DNA of 32,686 nt. It comes from Pirellulales bacterium. Its GTDB lineage: Bacteria > Planctomycetota > Planctomycetia > Pirellulales > JADZDJ01. Under the pieces are notes generated by a model, which made no database searches, was not told the DNA's origin, and worked only from the letters and a program-made list of their open reading frames with translations. This document shows positions 8,526-17,150 of the stretch, in pieces. The stretch is taken from NCBI GenBank assembly GCA_035656635.1, contig DASRSD010000006.1:1-32686 (forward strand), read 5' to 3'. The translations under genes and the position numbers were made by a program. Position 1 is the stretch's first letter. Every line of letters begins with the position of its first letter.

Positions 8526-8550
8526 CCCGACTGACACAGTCGGGCGATGT
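8526..8550. repeat. REP-like palindrome, copy 2
   Basis: A perfect 8-bp inverted repeat, CCCGACTG-ACA-CAGTCGGG, followed by CGATGT. The 19-bp core is identical to the copy at 32341. It lies in the non-coding gap before the LarA-like gene. Confidence 0.8.
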
Positions 8551-8678
8551 GGAAATGGTCCTCACGACTGACGGCCGGCTGGCTTCTCGACCGGGCGGCC
8601 AATGGGCAGATATGATGGATGAATCTACTGTTACTCATCCGCTCAGGCCCACAACATTCCGTGCAGTCGCAGGGCAGC

Positions 8679-9965
8679 ATGACCAGCTATCCGCAATTCT
8701 TCCGCCTGCGTCAGAAATTCGAGCGGCCACACGTCGCCGACGTTGCCGGCGAAGTGCAGCGGCAATTGGCACGGCTAAACCTGGCGGAAAAAATCAGGCC
8801 GCGGCAAAGCGTGGCCATCACCGCCGGCAGCCGCGGGATTGCCAACATTGCGCACATCATTCGGGCGATCAGCCAACATTTGAAGAGCATTGGCGCTAGC
8901 CCCTTCATTGTGCCTGCCATGGGAAGCCACGGGGGCGGCACGGCCCAAGGTCAATTGCAGCTGCTGAAAGATTACGGCATTACCGAGGAGTTTTGCGGCT
9001 GCCCCATTCGCGCCAGCATGGCGACGGAAATTGTAGGTCAAGCGGCCGAAGGGTTTCCGGTGCACGTTGATCGGCACGCTTGCCAGGCAGATCATGTCAT
9101 CCTGTGCGGGCGCATCAAGCCGCACACCGATTTCACCGGCGACATTGAAAGCGGGCTGATGAAAATGATGCTGTTGGGGCTGGGCAAGCACAACGGCGCG
9201 AAAATTTATCATCGCGCGTTTCAAGATTACAGCTTCGCGCAAATTGTTCGCAGCGTGGCCGCCCAGGTGCTGCAGCGCTGCCGAATTGCCGCCGGCGTGG
9301 CGATTGTCGAAAACGCCTATGACGAAACGGCGCTGATCGAAGCCATTGCCCCGCAGGAAATCGAACATCGCGAAAAACAACTGCTGGTGCTGGCCAAAGC
9401 GTGGATGCCGCGATTGCCGTTTCGCCTGGTCGATATTTTGATCATTGACGAAATGGGAAAAAACATCAGCGGGGCCGGCATCGACACCAACGTGGTCGGC
9501 CGCAAGCAAAGCGCTAATAAGGCCGGCGACGGCGAGTTCCCCAAAGTGCGGCGAATCATTGTCCGCAGCTTAACGCCCGCTTCGCATGGCAATGCGGTGG
9601 GCATTGGCATGGTGGAATTTTGCACCACGCGGTTGCTCCAGCAGCACGACCGGCACGCCACGTGGACCAACATTTTAACGAGCGGCAACCTGGGAATGGT
9701 GAAATATCCGCTGCATTACGATACCGACCGCCAACTGCTGGATGCGGCCCTGCCGACCATTGGCCTCACGGAACCCGCCAACGCGAAGATGCTGTGGATT
9801 AAAAACACACTGCACTTGGCCGAAGTGGAATGCTCGGCCGCGTATTTGCCCGAAGCCCGCACGCGCAGCGATTTAGAAATTCTCACGCCGCTGCGCGATC
9901 TGCCGCTGGATGCCGCCGGAAATTTACCGGTGTTTGAAGCGGAGATTCCTGCCGCCGTGCACTAA
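8679..9965 (+). CDS. LarA-like (lactate racemase-fold, DUF2088) protein
   Basis: A 428-aa protein of the LarA/DUF2088 superfamily. LarA, the founding member, is a lactate racemase that uses a nickel-pincer nucleotide cofactor; many family members act on other 2-hydroxy acids or are uncharacterised. Supporting motifs in order are AITAGSRGIAN near the N-terminus, VPAMGSHGGGTAQGQ, CGRIKPHTDFTGDIESGLMKM and LGLGKHNGAKIYH. These hold the His and Lys cluster expected around the cofactor. I prefer ATG 8679 (MTSYPQFFRL) because upstream residues run into repeat-derived sequence. No larB, larC or larE is nearby, so cofactor supply would have to be encoded elsewhere. The gene is convergent with the BBP7 gene, only 12 bp apart. 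The substrate is unknown. Confidence 0.75.
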   Translation: MTSYPQFFRLRQKFERPHVADVAGEVQRQLARLNLAEKIRPRQSVAITAGSRGIANIAHIIRAISQHLKSIGASPFIVPAMGSHGGGTAQGQLQLLKDYGITEEFCGCPIRASMATEIVGQAAEGFPVHVDRHACQADHVILCGRIKPHTDFTGDIESGLMKMMLLGLGKHNGAKIYHRAFQDYSFAQIVRSVAAQVLQRCRIAAGVAIVENAYDETALIEAIAPQEIEHREKQLLVLAKAWMPRLPFRLVDILIIDEMGKNISGAGIDTNVVGRKQSANKAGDGEFPKVRRIIVRSLTPASHGNAVGIGMVEFCTTRLLQQHDRHATWTNILTSGNLGMVKYPLHYDTDRQLLDAALPTIGLTEPANAKMLWIKNTLHLAEVECSAAYLPEARTRSDLEILTPLRDLPLDAAGNLPVFEAEIPAAVH

Positions 9966-9977
9966 CCGCCTGCCTGC

Positions 9978-12455
9978 CTACCAGCGGCAGCCCAGCGCTA
10001 AATGGGCCCCTTGGTAGAACACATGGTCTTTGCGATCCAATCCGGCGCCGGTGCCGATGAGATCGATTTGATTGGGCGCCAGCGCGACGCCATCCACCCA
10101 CATTAGGTTGTAGCCACCCATCACGGACCAGTTGCGGCACAGGTTAACGTTGACGTTGCTGCCCAAGTCGCCCACAAAGGCCCACACGCCTTGGTGGTCG
10201 CCGGCGCTGCCACGCCCGATTGCGGAACCATCGGTGTTGAAGACCGTTTGGGCCTGACCCACTGAATTGCCAAACGCGCCGGCTTTGCCGGTAATATCCC
10301 ATTCGAGGAAACTGCACTCGGTTTTGAGTCGCACGCCCACTTGGCCGCCAGCCATGTTGTTGGTGGTGCGAATATCGTAAACGCTGGTGCCGACCCCCGT
10401 GACGGTGGAAGCCAAGTCGAACTTTTCATCCAACTGGAAGTAGCGGAAGCCGGCCATCCACATCAGGTTTTCGCAATCGTGGTGCCAGTAGTAATTCAAT
10501 TCCGCATCGTCAATTTGGCTGTTGTAATCGACGGTAATGACACTGGGAGCAGGATTCGCGCCAACCGGCCCGAAGTTTCCAAGCGTGCCTAACGTGCCAG
10601 GAACGGTAAGATCGGCCGCGCCAAATACCGACCGCACCGAATTGAAATCTTGCAAGCCAAAGTACGTGAGTTCCCACGCATCCATCTTGGTGGGACGGTA
10701 ACCGAGCACAAAGCTCGGGCCAGCAAACCAGTCGAAATCGAGATCTTTTGTGCTCAGTAAGTTGTCGCCGGTGGTGGTGTTTTGCACCAGAATTTGCGGC
10801 CGCACGGCGTTGTCGCGCGTCAGCACCAAGGCACCCACGGTGAAATACACGTCGGGCGCAGGCACGCACGGTCCGTCACCGCAGCCACAACCGCAGCCGT
10901 TGCCTTTCCCCTGGCCATCGTTGGGGCAGCTTCCGTAGGGAAATGGTCCGCAACCGGGGCCAGGGCACTTATGATTGCTGAACAGCCAGCAATCGTCTTC
11001 GTGGAAAATCCAACTATGGCAGAAATCGATGCAGCCGTTACTGCAATCGGGATACGGTTTGCTCAAGCAGCAAGCCAGCCGTTGCAAAACGCAAGAACCG
11101 TTCGGATCTTGCGTATTGCACGTGCCATGCTGCCAGCCGCTGCAACTGCGGCATGTATCGGAACCATCGGGCGAGCCCCCGCCACAGTTGCATCCACCGC
11201 CAGCACCGCCCGGACCACCGTAAACGACATCTGGCGGCGGGCCGTCGGTCACGGGCATCGAGCCCATGGCGTAAGTGCCCGAGGCAGAGCCCGGCCCTTC
11301 GACCGACATGGTTGGCGAAGAAGTCGGCATGCCATCGGCGCGGACGTAGGCAATTCGCGGAGACATGACCATCGGCGAGCGCGCAGCGGCGGGCCGTTGC
11401 GGAGGCGGATTCGATTCCTGCTCTACAACTTCGGCGGCGGGCGCTGGGCCGGTGGATTTCGACTTCGAGCCAGTCAACTCTTGGAATGCCGCTTGGACGG
11501 GCCTCCACGGATTCAGCTTCGCCGGAGGTTGGCTTGTGGGACTGCTGGATGTAGCCGATTTGGCTTGAGTAGCCGATGTTTTGGCGGGCGCCCTCGACGA
11601 AGTGTTATCGAACGAAGCGCTGTCCGATGAAGTTTTTTTCGACGGATCAGCGGCTGGCACATCGCGCAGCGGTGTCGGAGCGAGGGTTGGCTGGAAACCA
11701 TCAATCGGTCGCACGGTAAGCGTTGCCGTGCCGGCCGGCAATGTGGCCGGTGCAAAAGCGGCCGGCGGTGTTCCAGTCGTTGTGGGTGCTCCAGTCGTTG
11801 TGCCAGCCGCTGGGTGTGCCGCGGCGCGCGGCGAATTCGCGGGAACGACTGTCGGCGCGCTCATACCGGGAGCGGCCGAATTTGTGGCTCCTCCGCCAGA
11901 AATGGCATTCGCACTGGACGTAGCAGGCGCTGTGGACCAAGTAGCCACGCCCGCTGGTGCTGCCGTCCCGGAACTTGCCGAAGCAATGGGGATGGGAGCT
12001 GCATTAGCGGCCGACGAGAACGGAAATTTCAGCATTTGCGGCGGGGCAGTCGTGGCATTGCTTGCCGATGGCACTGCCACATTTGTCAATGGAACGGCCG
12101 CGTTTGCCGATGGCACTCCCGCATTTGCCACGGTCGCGTTTGCTAATGGCACGGCCGCAGGGCTGGGCTGTGCCGCCGTGATGACTGGCCGCGGTTGCGC
12201 GCCGGTGTTTGCCGGCATGGCAAACGCACCGGGCGCTGTATTCAAATTCGCCGGCTTGCGGGCCGGATCGGAATAATCCAAGGTGTTGGCCGGGCCAGCA
12301 ATTGCGCGACCCAGCGGTACTACGTCGGGACCGTACGCCGGAATTTGCAATCCGTCGTCGGCAGAAGCTTGTCGGGCAACGCACAACGCCAGCACGATGC
12401 AGGCCGTGCTTAGGCCGGCAATCGCGAAGCGCTCGCCCCAAAAGGGCAGTTTCAT
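9978..12455 (-). CDS. BBP7-family outer-membrane barrel protein with Cys-rich linker
   Basis: An 825-aa secreted protein. ATG 12455 is chosen because GGGGGG lies 7 bases upstream; an ATG at 12461 would sit almost on that site. A signal peptide is visible (KLPFWGERFAIAGLSTACIV, cleavage near ASADD). About 370 residues of Pro/Ala/Ser/Thr-rich low-complexity sequence follow, including a heptapeptide repeat. Next comes a segment of about 110 residues with 19 cysteines and many glycines, starting near PPDVVYGGPGGAGGGC. The C-terminal third is a beta-barrel domain of the BBP7 type (DVYFTVGALVLTRDN through the end motif VDGVALAPNQIDL and final YQGAHLALGCRW). BBP7 proteins are expanded in Planctomycetes and predicted to sit in the outer membrane. 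The Cys-rich linker could form disulfides with other envelope proteins, which is an inference. A paralogue follows at 12801-14447. Confidence 0.88.
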   Translation of the reverse strand: MKLPFWGERFAIAGLSTACIVLALCVARQASADDGLQIPAYGPDVVPLGRAIAGPANTLDYSDPARKPANLNTAPGAFAMPANTGAQPRPVITAAQPSPAAVPLANATVANAGVPSANAAVPLTNVAVPSASNATTAPPQMLKFPFSSAANAAPIPIASASSGTAAPAGVATWSTAPATSSANAISGGGATNSAAPGMSAPTVVPANSPRAAAHPAAGTTTGAPTTTGTPPAAFAPATLPAGTATLTVRPIDGFQPTLAPTPLRDVPAADPSKKTSSDSASFDNTSSRAPAKTSATQAKSATSSSPTSQPPAKLNPWRPVQAAFQELTGSKSKSTGPAPAAEVVEQESNPPPQRPAAARSPMVMSPRIAYVRADGMPTSSPTMSVEGPGSASGTYAMGSMPVTDGPPPDVVYGGPGGAGGGCNCGGGSPDGSDTCRSCSGWQHGTCNTQDPNGSCVLQRLACCLSKPYPDCSNGCIDFCHSWIFHEDDCWLFSNHKCPGPGCGPFPYGSCPNDGQGKGNGCGCGCGDGPCVPAPDVYFTVGALVLTRDNAVRPQILVQNTTTGDNLLSTKDLDFDWFAGPSFVLGYRPTKMDAWELTYFGLQDFNSVRSVFGAADLTVPGTLGTLGNFGPVGANPAPSVITVDYNSQIDDAELNYYWHHDCENLMWMAGFRYFQLDEKFDLASTVTGVGTSVYDIRTTNNMAGGQVGVRLKTECSFLEWDITGKAGAFGNSVGQAQTVFNTDGSAIGRGSAGDHQGVWAFVGDLGSNVNVNLCRNWSVMGGYNLMWVDGVALAPNQIDLIGTGAGLDRKDHVFYQGAHLALGCRW
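12061..12159 (-). repeat. 21-bp minisatellite in the BBP7 gene (heptapeptide repeat)
   Basis: Four 21-bp units and one 15-bp shortened unit, each starting TTTGCC or a close variant on the plus strand. On the coding strand they encode a degenerate heptapeptide of the type A-A-V-P-L-x-N in the low-complexity linker. Units are in frame, so copy-number change would only lengthen or shorten the linker. Confidence 0.7.
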
Positions 12456-12800
12456 ATTCATTCCCCCCAGAAACTCGAACGATCAGCCCGGATTCGCAGC
12501 CGCGTTGCTGGGATATACCTTCCCCAACGTCGCCGTCATGGGCATCGCAGCTACATTGGGAAATTTCGGAATGATTCGGGCATCCGGATCATTCCAAACA
12601 GCCGGTGCAACAGTTAGAAACCGTCCAGCCGTCAAATCTTTGTGAAGCTGTAACGATCAGAAGGATTGGTTGACCGCTAGCAGAAGGCTGGCGGCAAGTT
12701 GCTAGCACCAACTCGGAAGATCAGCGTCGGGCAGTTTCGGAAACAGCGATTTGCAGCTAGCAGTACCACGCCCGTAGAGAATGGAATACCGGCACGCCGC
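12456..12800. other. Gene-free leader between the two BBP7 genes
   Basis: A 345-bp spacer on the minus-strand side upstream of the first BBP7 gene. It holds that gene's ribosome site, an inverted repeat at 12568-12595, and a smaller inverted pair, GCTAGCA (12676-12682) with TGCTAGC (12700-12706). No open frame here looks like a gene and no clear promoter boxes could be assigned. Confidence 0.5.
12568..12595. promoter_or_regulatory. Inverted repeat upstream of the BBP7 gene, possible operator or leader hairpin
   Basis: GGAATGAT and ATCATTCC form perfect 8-bp arms around 12 bases that can add a further CGG/CCG pair. It lies about 113 bp before the start of the minus-strand BBP7 gene. There is no T-run, so an operator or leader structure is more likely than a terminator. 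The role is not established by sequence. Confidence 0.35.
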
Positions 12801-14447
12801 TTACCAGCGAGCCATCAAACCGGCATTGGCGCCTTGCATGAACAAGCTGCCTGTTTTGTTGAGGCGCGTGCCGCTGTCGGTGGTGTCGGTGAAATCCAAC
12901 TGATTGGGCGCCAGCGCCACTCCATCGACCCAAAACACCTGATAACCGCCGCGTAAGAACCAGTTCGGACTGAACTGATAATTTCCGTTGAATCCCAACT
13001 CGCCGATGAAGGCCACTTGCGCTCCTGAATTGTGCACGGCGCGCAACGGACTGCTGGGATCAACATCGACGACCACCTGCGACGAGCTAATTTCGTTGCC
13101 GTACACGCCGGCTTTGCCCGTGAGATCGTAAGACCAATTACCGCAGCTTTGCTGGATTCGAGCGCCTCCTTGCAGGCCGAACAAATTGTTGTATGCATTC
13201 AAATTGTAAAAGCCGGTTCCATCGACCGCATCGATGGCGGTAATGCTGAATCTTTCCCCCAACTCGAAGTAACGAAACCCAATCAAGCAGGAAATATTGC
13301 CGTAGCCACGCAGCAAATTGAGTTCCCCATTGTTCACCACGGAATCGTACGTGACCGTGATTTGGTCGGCGCCGATGAACGCCAAGCCGCCGGTCAGGGC
13401 TAAATCGCCGGGCAAGTTCAAATCGCCCATGCCTGTCCGAGTGAGGGAATCATGAAAGTTGAAGATTCCAAAGTAAGTTGCCTCAAACGCGTAGGAGTTG
13501 TCGAACTCATGCCCCAGGGTAATTCGCGGACCGACTTCGAACTGGAAGCCCAAATCGGCCGTGCTGGCCAGCACGTTTGGATCGGTGACATTGGGCACGT
13601 TACTGGTCAAAATCAAGGCTTGATTTCCGGCCTGAACATTGCGCGTAAAGAAAATGGCATCGGCAATGGCGTAGCAACTGGTGGAAAAAACTGGGGCCGG
13701 GACCGGGGCCAGCGGCGGACCGAGTGTGGGCACCGCCGGAGACGAAATCATGGGCGGCGGCGTGGGCCCCGGCATAATCACCGCGCCGGGCGTGGCCCCG
13801 GGAATTGCAGTCGGTGCAGCCTCCGGAACCACCACGTAAGGTTGGCTGGTCGTGGCAACGGGCTGCTGCGTGTAATACGGCACCCGGGGCATCGGCTGCG
13901 GCAACATATATTGGCCGGAAGCAGAGGTAATGGTGCCGCTAAACATCGCCGGCCGCTGGGCCACACGATAAGGATCCCAGGCCGATGACGAACTTAAAAG
14001 CGGCGGAGGGCCAAGGCTCTCGCCATAGGCTGCCGCGGGCGACGGCAATGTTGCCGCGGGCGCTGGAATACTTGGAGCCACCGTGGTCGTGGAAGGAAGC
14101 GCGGCTGTGTAGATGGGCGTGCCGGTAGTGTAAATGGGCGTGCCGGCAGTGTACGTTGTGTAAGCGGGCGGTGTGCTAGTAGTGGATGCCGGCACGCTCG
14201 CGCTGGCTGGAGTGGCTGAACTGGCTGAATTAGCCGCGCTCGAAAAACTGCTCGCCGAACTCCCCGACCCCCGCGCCACCCACGTAGCGCCATCGGGCAA
14301 GCTGCTTCCGGAAGAACTACCGCCGGCAGTTGCCGCAGGATCAGCGGCCCCTTCGAATCGCACGCGCTGGCCGTGCGCAATATCTGCCGAAAACGCCAGT
14401 ACGAAACCGGCGCATAGCGCAAATCGGCAACGGCGAGAGCAGCTCAC
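12801..14447 (-). CDS. BBP7-family outer-membrane barrel protein (paralogue)
   Basis: A 548-aa secreted protein, paralogous to the neighbour at 9978-12455. The GTG start at 14447 is supported by TAGG seven bases upstream. The N-terminus is a signal peptide (CRFALCAGFVLAFSADIAHG). About 240 residues of Ser/Ala/Pro/Thr-rich linker follow, with short repeats such as TPIYTTGTPIYT. The C-terminal barrel domain starts near CYAIADAIFFTRN and ends VFWVDGVALAPNQLDF to the final GANAGLMARW. The motif VDGVALAPNQ is shared word for word with the first paralogue, which shows the common origin of the barrel; the linkers are unrelated, and the Cys-rich block is missing here. It probably resides in the outer membrane. 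Whether the two genes form one transcript is unclear because 345 bp separate them. Confidence 0.88.
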   Translation of the reverse strand: MSCSRRCRFALCAGFVLAFSADIAHGQRVRFEGAADPAATAGGSSSGSSLPDGATWVARGSGSSASSFSSAANSASSATPASASVPASTTSTPPAYTTYTAGTPIYTTGTPIYTAALPSTTTVAPSIPAPAATLPSPAAAYGESLGPPPLLSSSSAWDPYRVAQRPAMFSGTITSASGQYMLPQPMPRVPYYTQQPVATTSQPYVVVPEAAPTAIPGATPGAVIMPGPTPPPMISSPAVPTLGPPLAPVPAPVFSTSCYAIADAIFFTRNVQAGNQALILTSNVPNVTDPNVLASTADLGFQFEVGPRITLGHEFDNSYAFEATYFGIFNFHDSLTRTGMGDLNLPGDLALTGGLAFIGADQITVTYDSVVNNGELNLLRGYGNISCLIGFRYFELGERFSITAIDAVDGTGFYNLNAYNNLFGLQGGARIQQSCGNWSYDLTGKAGVYGNEISSSQVVVDVDPSSPLRAVHNSGAQVAFIGELGFNGNYQFSPNWFLRGGYQVFWVDGVALAPNQLDFTDTTDSGTRLNKTGSLFMQGANAGLMARW

Positions 14448-14727
14448 GAATTAACCTACGCTTCAAATGACAAACGGCACTGCGGCGATCGGTACGGTAA
14501 AAAGACGAGCAAAAACCCCGCCGTCAGCGCAAATCACGAAAAGCTATGGGCCGGGAATCCAGCCTGGGAAGCGGCTTAGTACCCGATGATTTGCCTTGGG
14601 TCAAGACAGAAATTCCGCTCGTACAATTACGGATACGCTAGCAATTTGTATTTCCCCAACGCTGGAGAATATCTGTCCCCCGTATCAACGCACCACCGAG
14701 CGACGGCCGAGCAGCGATCATCCTTAG
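14448..14727. other. Gene-free upstream region of the second BBP7 gene
   Basis: Together with the inverted-repeat element that follows, this makes a 411-bp gap. It must contain the promoter of the minus-strand BBP7 gene. I see its ribosome site near 14454-14457 but no confident promoter or terminator. Confidence 0.45.
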
Positions 14728-14857
14728 AGGCTGTTTCAAAACTGGACTTCCTTCAAGGGTGGCTGGGGTCGAGTGCCGCCGAGCCCCCAGTGAATAGGCT
14801 GCTGGGGGCTCCCTTCGGTCGACCCCAGCCACCCGATTCCTAGTTTTGAAACAGCCT
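14728..14857. mobile_element. MITE-like nested inverted-repeat element
   Basis: A 130-bp element whose ends are perfect 16-bp inverted repeats: AGGCTGTTTCAAAACT (14728-14743) and its complement (14842-14857). Inside are a second perfect 16-bp pair, GGGTGGCTGGGGTCGA (14757-14772) with its complement (14819-14834), and a 10-bp pair, GAGCCCCCAG (14781-14790) with CTGGGGGCTC (14802-14811). Nearly the whole element can fold into one long stem. It carries no gene. The right end touches the stop codon of the FG-GAP gene, so the hairpin may also end its transcript. No clear target-site duplication is visible. It could be a non-autonomous transposon or a dispersed structural repeat. Confidence 0.7.
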
Positions 14858-14858
14858 A

Positions 14859-17150
14859 TTAAGAATTCACATCCAGCGCCAAATAAAATCCGCCGTTAAA
14901 TGCCGGGTCGGGATCCGCTAGCAACTGCGTGTAAAACTGCAACGGTCCAAAGAATTGCGGCACGGCAATTACGTGGCTCAGGCTGGCAGGCGCATCGTTG
15001 GTCAGGGCCATCACAAAGCCGGTGCTATTCGTCACAACCTGCAACGGAGCTAGCTTATTCGGAAAGACGCTGCTTACTTGGAATACCAGCGAAGCCGTGG
15101 GCGTGGGGATCGGAATAATTGTCCACTCCTGCAGCGCCGAGTTCCCTCCCACTCCCGCGCCAACGGTCACCAGCGCCCCCATCGAAGCCACATTCACCCC
15201 GCCTCGAAAACCCGCCGCAAAGGGATTGAACGCCGTCAGCGGCGCCAACGTGGTCTTTACGTTTCCATTGGCATTGCCCGGGAAAATATCCACGGTTGCG
15301 GCCATGCCCGGCCCGCTTCCGACAATAATTTGCGCGCTGCTTCCGGTGAGCAGCACATTGTTCACCACCACGTTCGCCCCTCCTAAAAACTTCGGACTAA
15401 AGGCTAAAAACTGCGTGGTGGGATTGAGAAAACCCACGCCGGGCATCGGCCCCGTGAGCGGCCCAAACGGTTGAACTGCCATGCCGGTATTGATAAACGT
15501 TTGAATCACGGCATTCCCCTGCGTGGGAGAAACGACCAAGTCGTTCAAGCCGTCGCCGTTAAGATCGCCCAACGCCACATTCACTCCGCCGCGGAATTTC
15601 GCGGAATAAACATCAAACTGTTCGATCAGCGCTCCGGTCAGAAGATTAAAAACCTTGATCGTTGGTTCCAGGCCGATGCCCGGTGCGACAATCAAATCGG
15701 GAATGCCGTCGTGGTTTACATCTCCCAGCGCCACGTGCACTCCCCCTTTGAACGTGCTGGCATAGGCCGTGACTTGCGACATAGCCAGGCCCGTCGGCAT
15801 ACCGGTCGCGGCATCCACAATTTTCACCAGCGGTTGGCTCGTTTTCGAAGCCGCAGCACCGTACGCCAAAATACTTTCAATGCCCGACTGCTCAATGTTG
15901 GTAAAGTCCACGGGCTTGGGATTGTTTCCGGCGAAGGTCCATTGCCCCGAACCCGACGGCCCGGTCGTTCGCATGGCTCCGGTGGTGCCCACCAAATTTA
16001 CGGAAAGCGTATCGCCCGGGCTGGTCGTGGGCGCCTCGCCATTGATGCTGATCTCAGTATTCGCATTGGGCGTGACGGCAAAATGGTTGATGCCTTGCGT
16101 GCCATTGAATTGCAACTTCTCCACGCCGACATAACTTTGAACGATTTTCGTGGCGCCGACGTCGACTTCGCCGGTAACGGAGTAATTCACGGCGGTGCTG
16201 CGGCCCGAATCGTCGATGTTCAATAAATCGTTTGGTCCGCTGCCGCCGACTACAGTAACTGGCGAGGCAATTTGAGATAAATCGCCCGTACCGACATTAA
16301 ATACATTATTGTTATTGCCCCCCAGCAGCGACAACGGAGTGTTGGCCGCCAGCGAGGAAACGGTGAACGTATTGGCCAAAATGTTCGAGCCTTGCAAAGT
16401 TAGCCCCAAGGTTCCGCCGCTGGCGGCAAATTGAATGGGCTCGTTTTTGGTGATTCCGGCAAAGTTATCGATTTCGCCGCCGCCAATCGTCACGTTGCTG
16501 TCGGCGTTTGTGGCCCCGCTAAAATCGCTGACGACCATCGTGTTGTTGGCGCCCAATCCCAAATCGACAAACAGCGGCGCCGCGATGTGGTCCAAATTTC
16601 CTTGATTGCCGGGGCTGCCGCCGGCATCGGAAGAAACATTGACCGTGTCGTTGCCAACGCCTCCAAGAATGTGCGTTTCGGTCCCGATTTGCTGGACATT
16701 ATAGGTATCGCCCGACGCCCCACCGTCGACAAACAACTTCTGCACGCCGCCGAAAACGAACTGGATGTTCGGCGTCGTCACCGCGTCGAATATAAAAACC
16801 GGCGTGAACGTAAAAGTGGTGCTGGCGTTGCTCTGGCCGTGAATGATAAATCGAGTTGCGCCGCTTGCGCCGCCGAAGTCAACCTGCGTTACGCCGTTTT
16901 GAGTTACCGTGCCGCTGCCAATGTCGAACGAAATCGAATTGGTCCCGACAATGCTAATTTCCAGCAGATCGGTCGGGCTGGTGCCGGTAAACGACGAGAT
17001 TCCCGCCGCAAACGTGTTCGTAATCGTTAGCATTTGCCGCGATTCCAGCGCTTCAAATGCGCGCGGAGATCGAAACGGCTGCCGGCGCCGGCGACCTGCT
17101 AAAGATGTTCGCCCACGGAAAAGTTCAGCGCCAATTTTAGAAAGCCACAT
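14859..17150 (-). CDS. Secreted FG-GAP/VCBS-repeat protein with LEPR-XLL-like N-terminus
   Basis: A 763-aa surface or extracellular protein. The ATG at 17150 has AGGAG eight bases upstream. The basic N-terminus is followed by AFEALESRQMLT (about residues 29-40), matching the LEPR-XLL-type motif found at the start of large exported planctomycete proteins. Residues up to about 420 form a beta-rich region with Gly/Asn-rich turns such as LGGVGNDTVNV. The second half has four related repeats built on F-x-GGV-x-VA, seen as FKGGVHVALGDVNHDGIPDL, FRGGVNVALGDLNGDGLNDL, FLGGANVVV and FRGGVNVAS. The first two carry the Asp-rich calcium-binding loop of FG-GAP/VCBS repeats. This suggests part of a beta-propeller involved in adhesion or binding. 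No C-terminal sorting signal is recognised. Confidence 0.82.
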   Translation of the reverse strand: MWLSKIGAELFRGRTSLAGRRRRQPFRSPRAFEALESRQMLTITNTFAAGISSFTGTSPTDLLEISIVGTNSISFDIGSGTVTQNGVTQVDFGGASGATRFIIHGQSNASTTFTFTPVFIFDAVTTPNIQFVFGGVQKLFVDGGASGDTYNVQQIGTETHILGGVGNDTVNVSSDAGGSPGNQGNLDHIAAPLFVDLGLGANNTMVVSDFSGATNADSNVTIGGGEIDNFAGITKNEPIQFAASGGTLGLTLQGSNILANTFTVSSLAANTPLSLLGGNNNNVFNVGTGDLSQIASPVTVVGGSGPNDLLNIDDSGRSTAVNYSVTGEVDVGATKIVQSYVGVEKLQFNGTQGINHFAVTPNANTEISINGEAPTTSPGDTLSVNLVGTTGAMRTTGPSGSGQWTFAGNNPKPVDFTNIEQSGIESILAYGAAASKTSQPLVKIVDAATGMPTGLAMSQVTAYASTFKGGVHVALGDVNHDGIPDLIVAPGIGLEPTIKVFNLLTGALIEQFDVYSAKFRGGVNVALGDLNGDGLNDLVVSPTQGNAVIQTFINTGMAVQPFGPLTGPMPGVGFLNPTTQFLAFSPKFLGGANVVVNNVLLTGSSAQIIVGSGPGMAATVDIFPGNANGNVKTTLAPLTAFNPFAAGFRGGVNVASMGALVTVGAGVGGNSALQEWTIIPIPTPTASLVFQVSSVFPNKLAPLQVVTNSTGFVMALTNDAPASLSHVIAVPQFFGPLQFYTQLLADPDPAFNGGFYLALDVNS

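Noticed and set aside
10782-12276. Long plus-strand frames opposite the first BBP7 gene (282 and 231 codons)
   Set aside because: They are mirror frames of low-complexity Ala/Pro/Thr coding sequence and lack ribosome sites; the signal peptide and barrel are on the minus strand.
14586-14843. 85-codon open frame through the inverted-repeat element
   Set aside because: Its second half is entirely repeat arms, there is no ribosome site, and the translation has no protein-like pattern.
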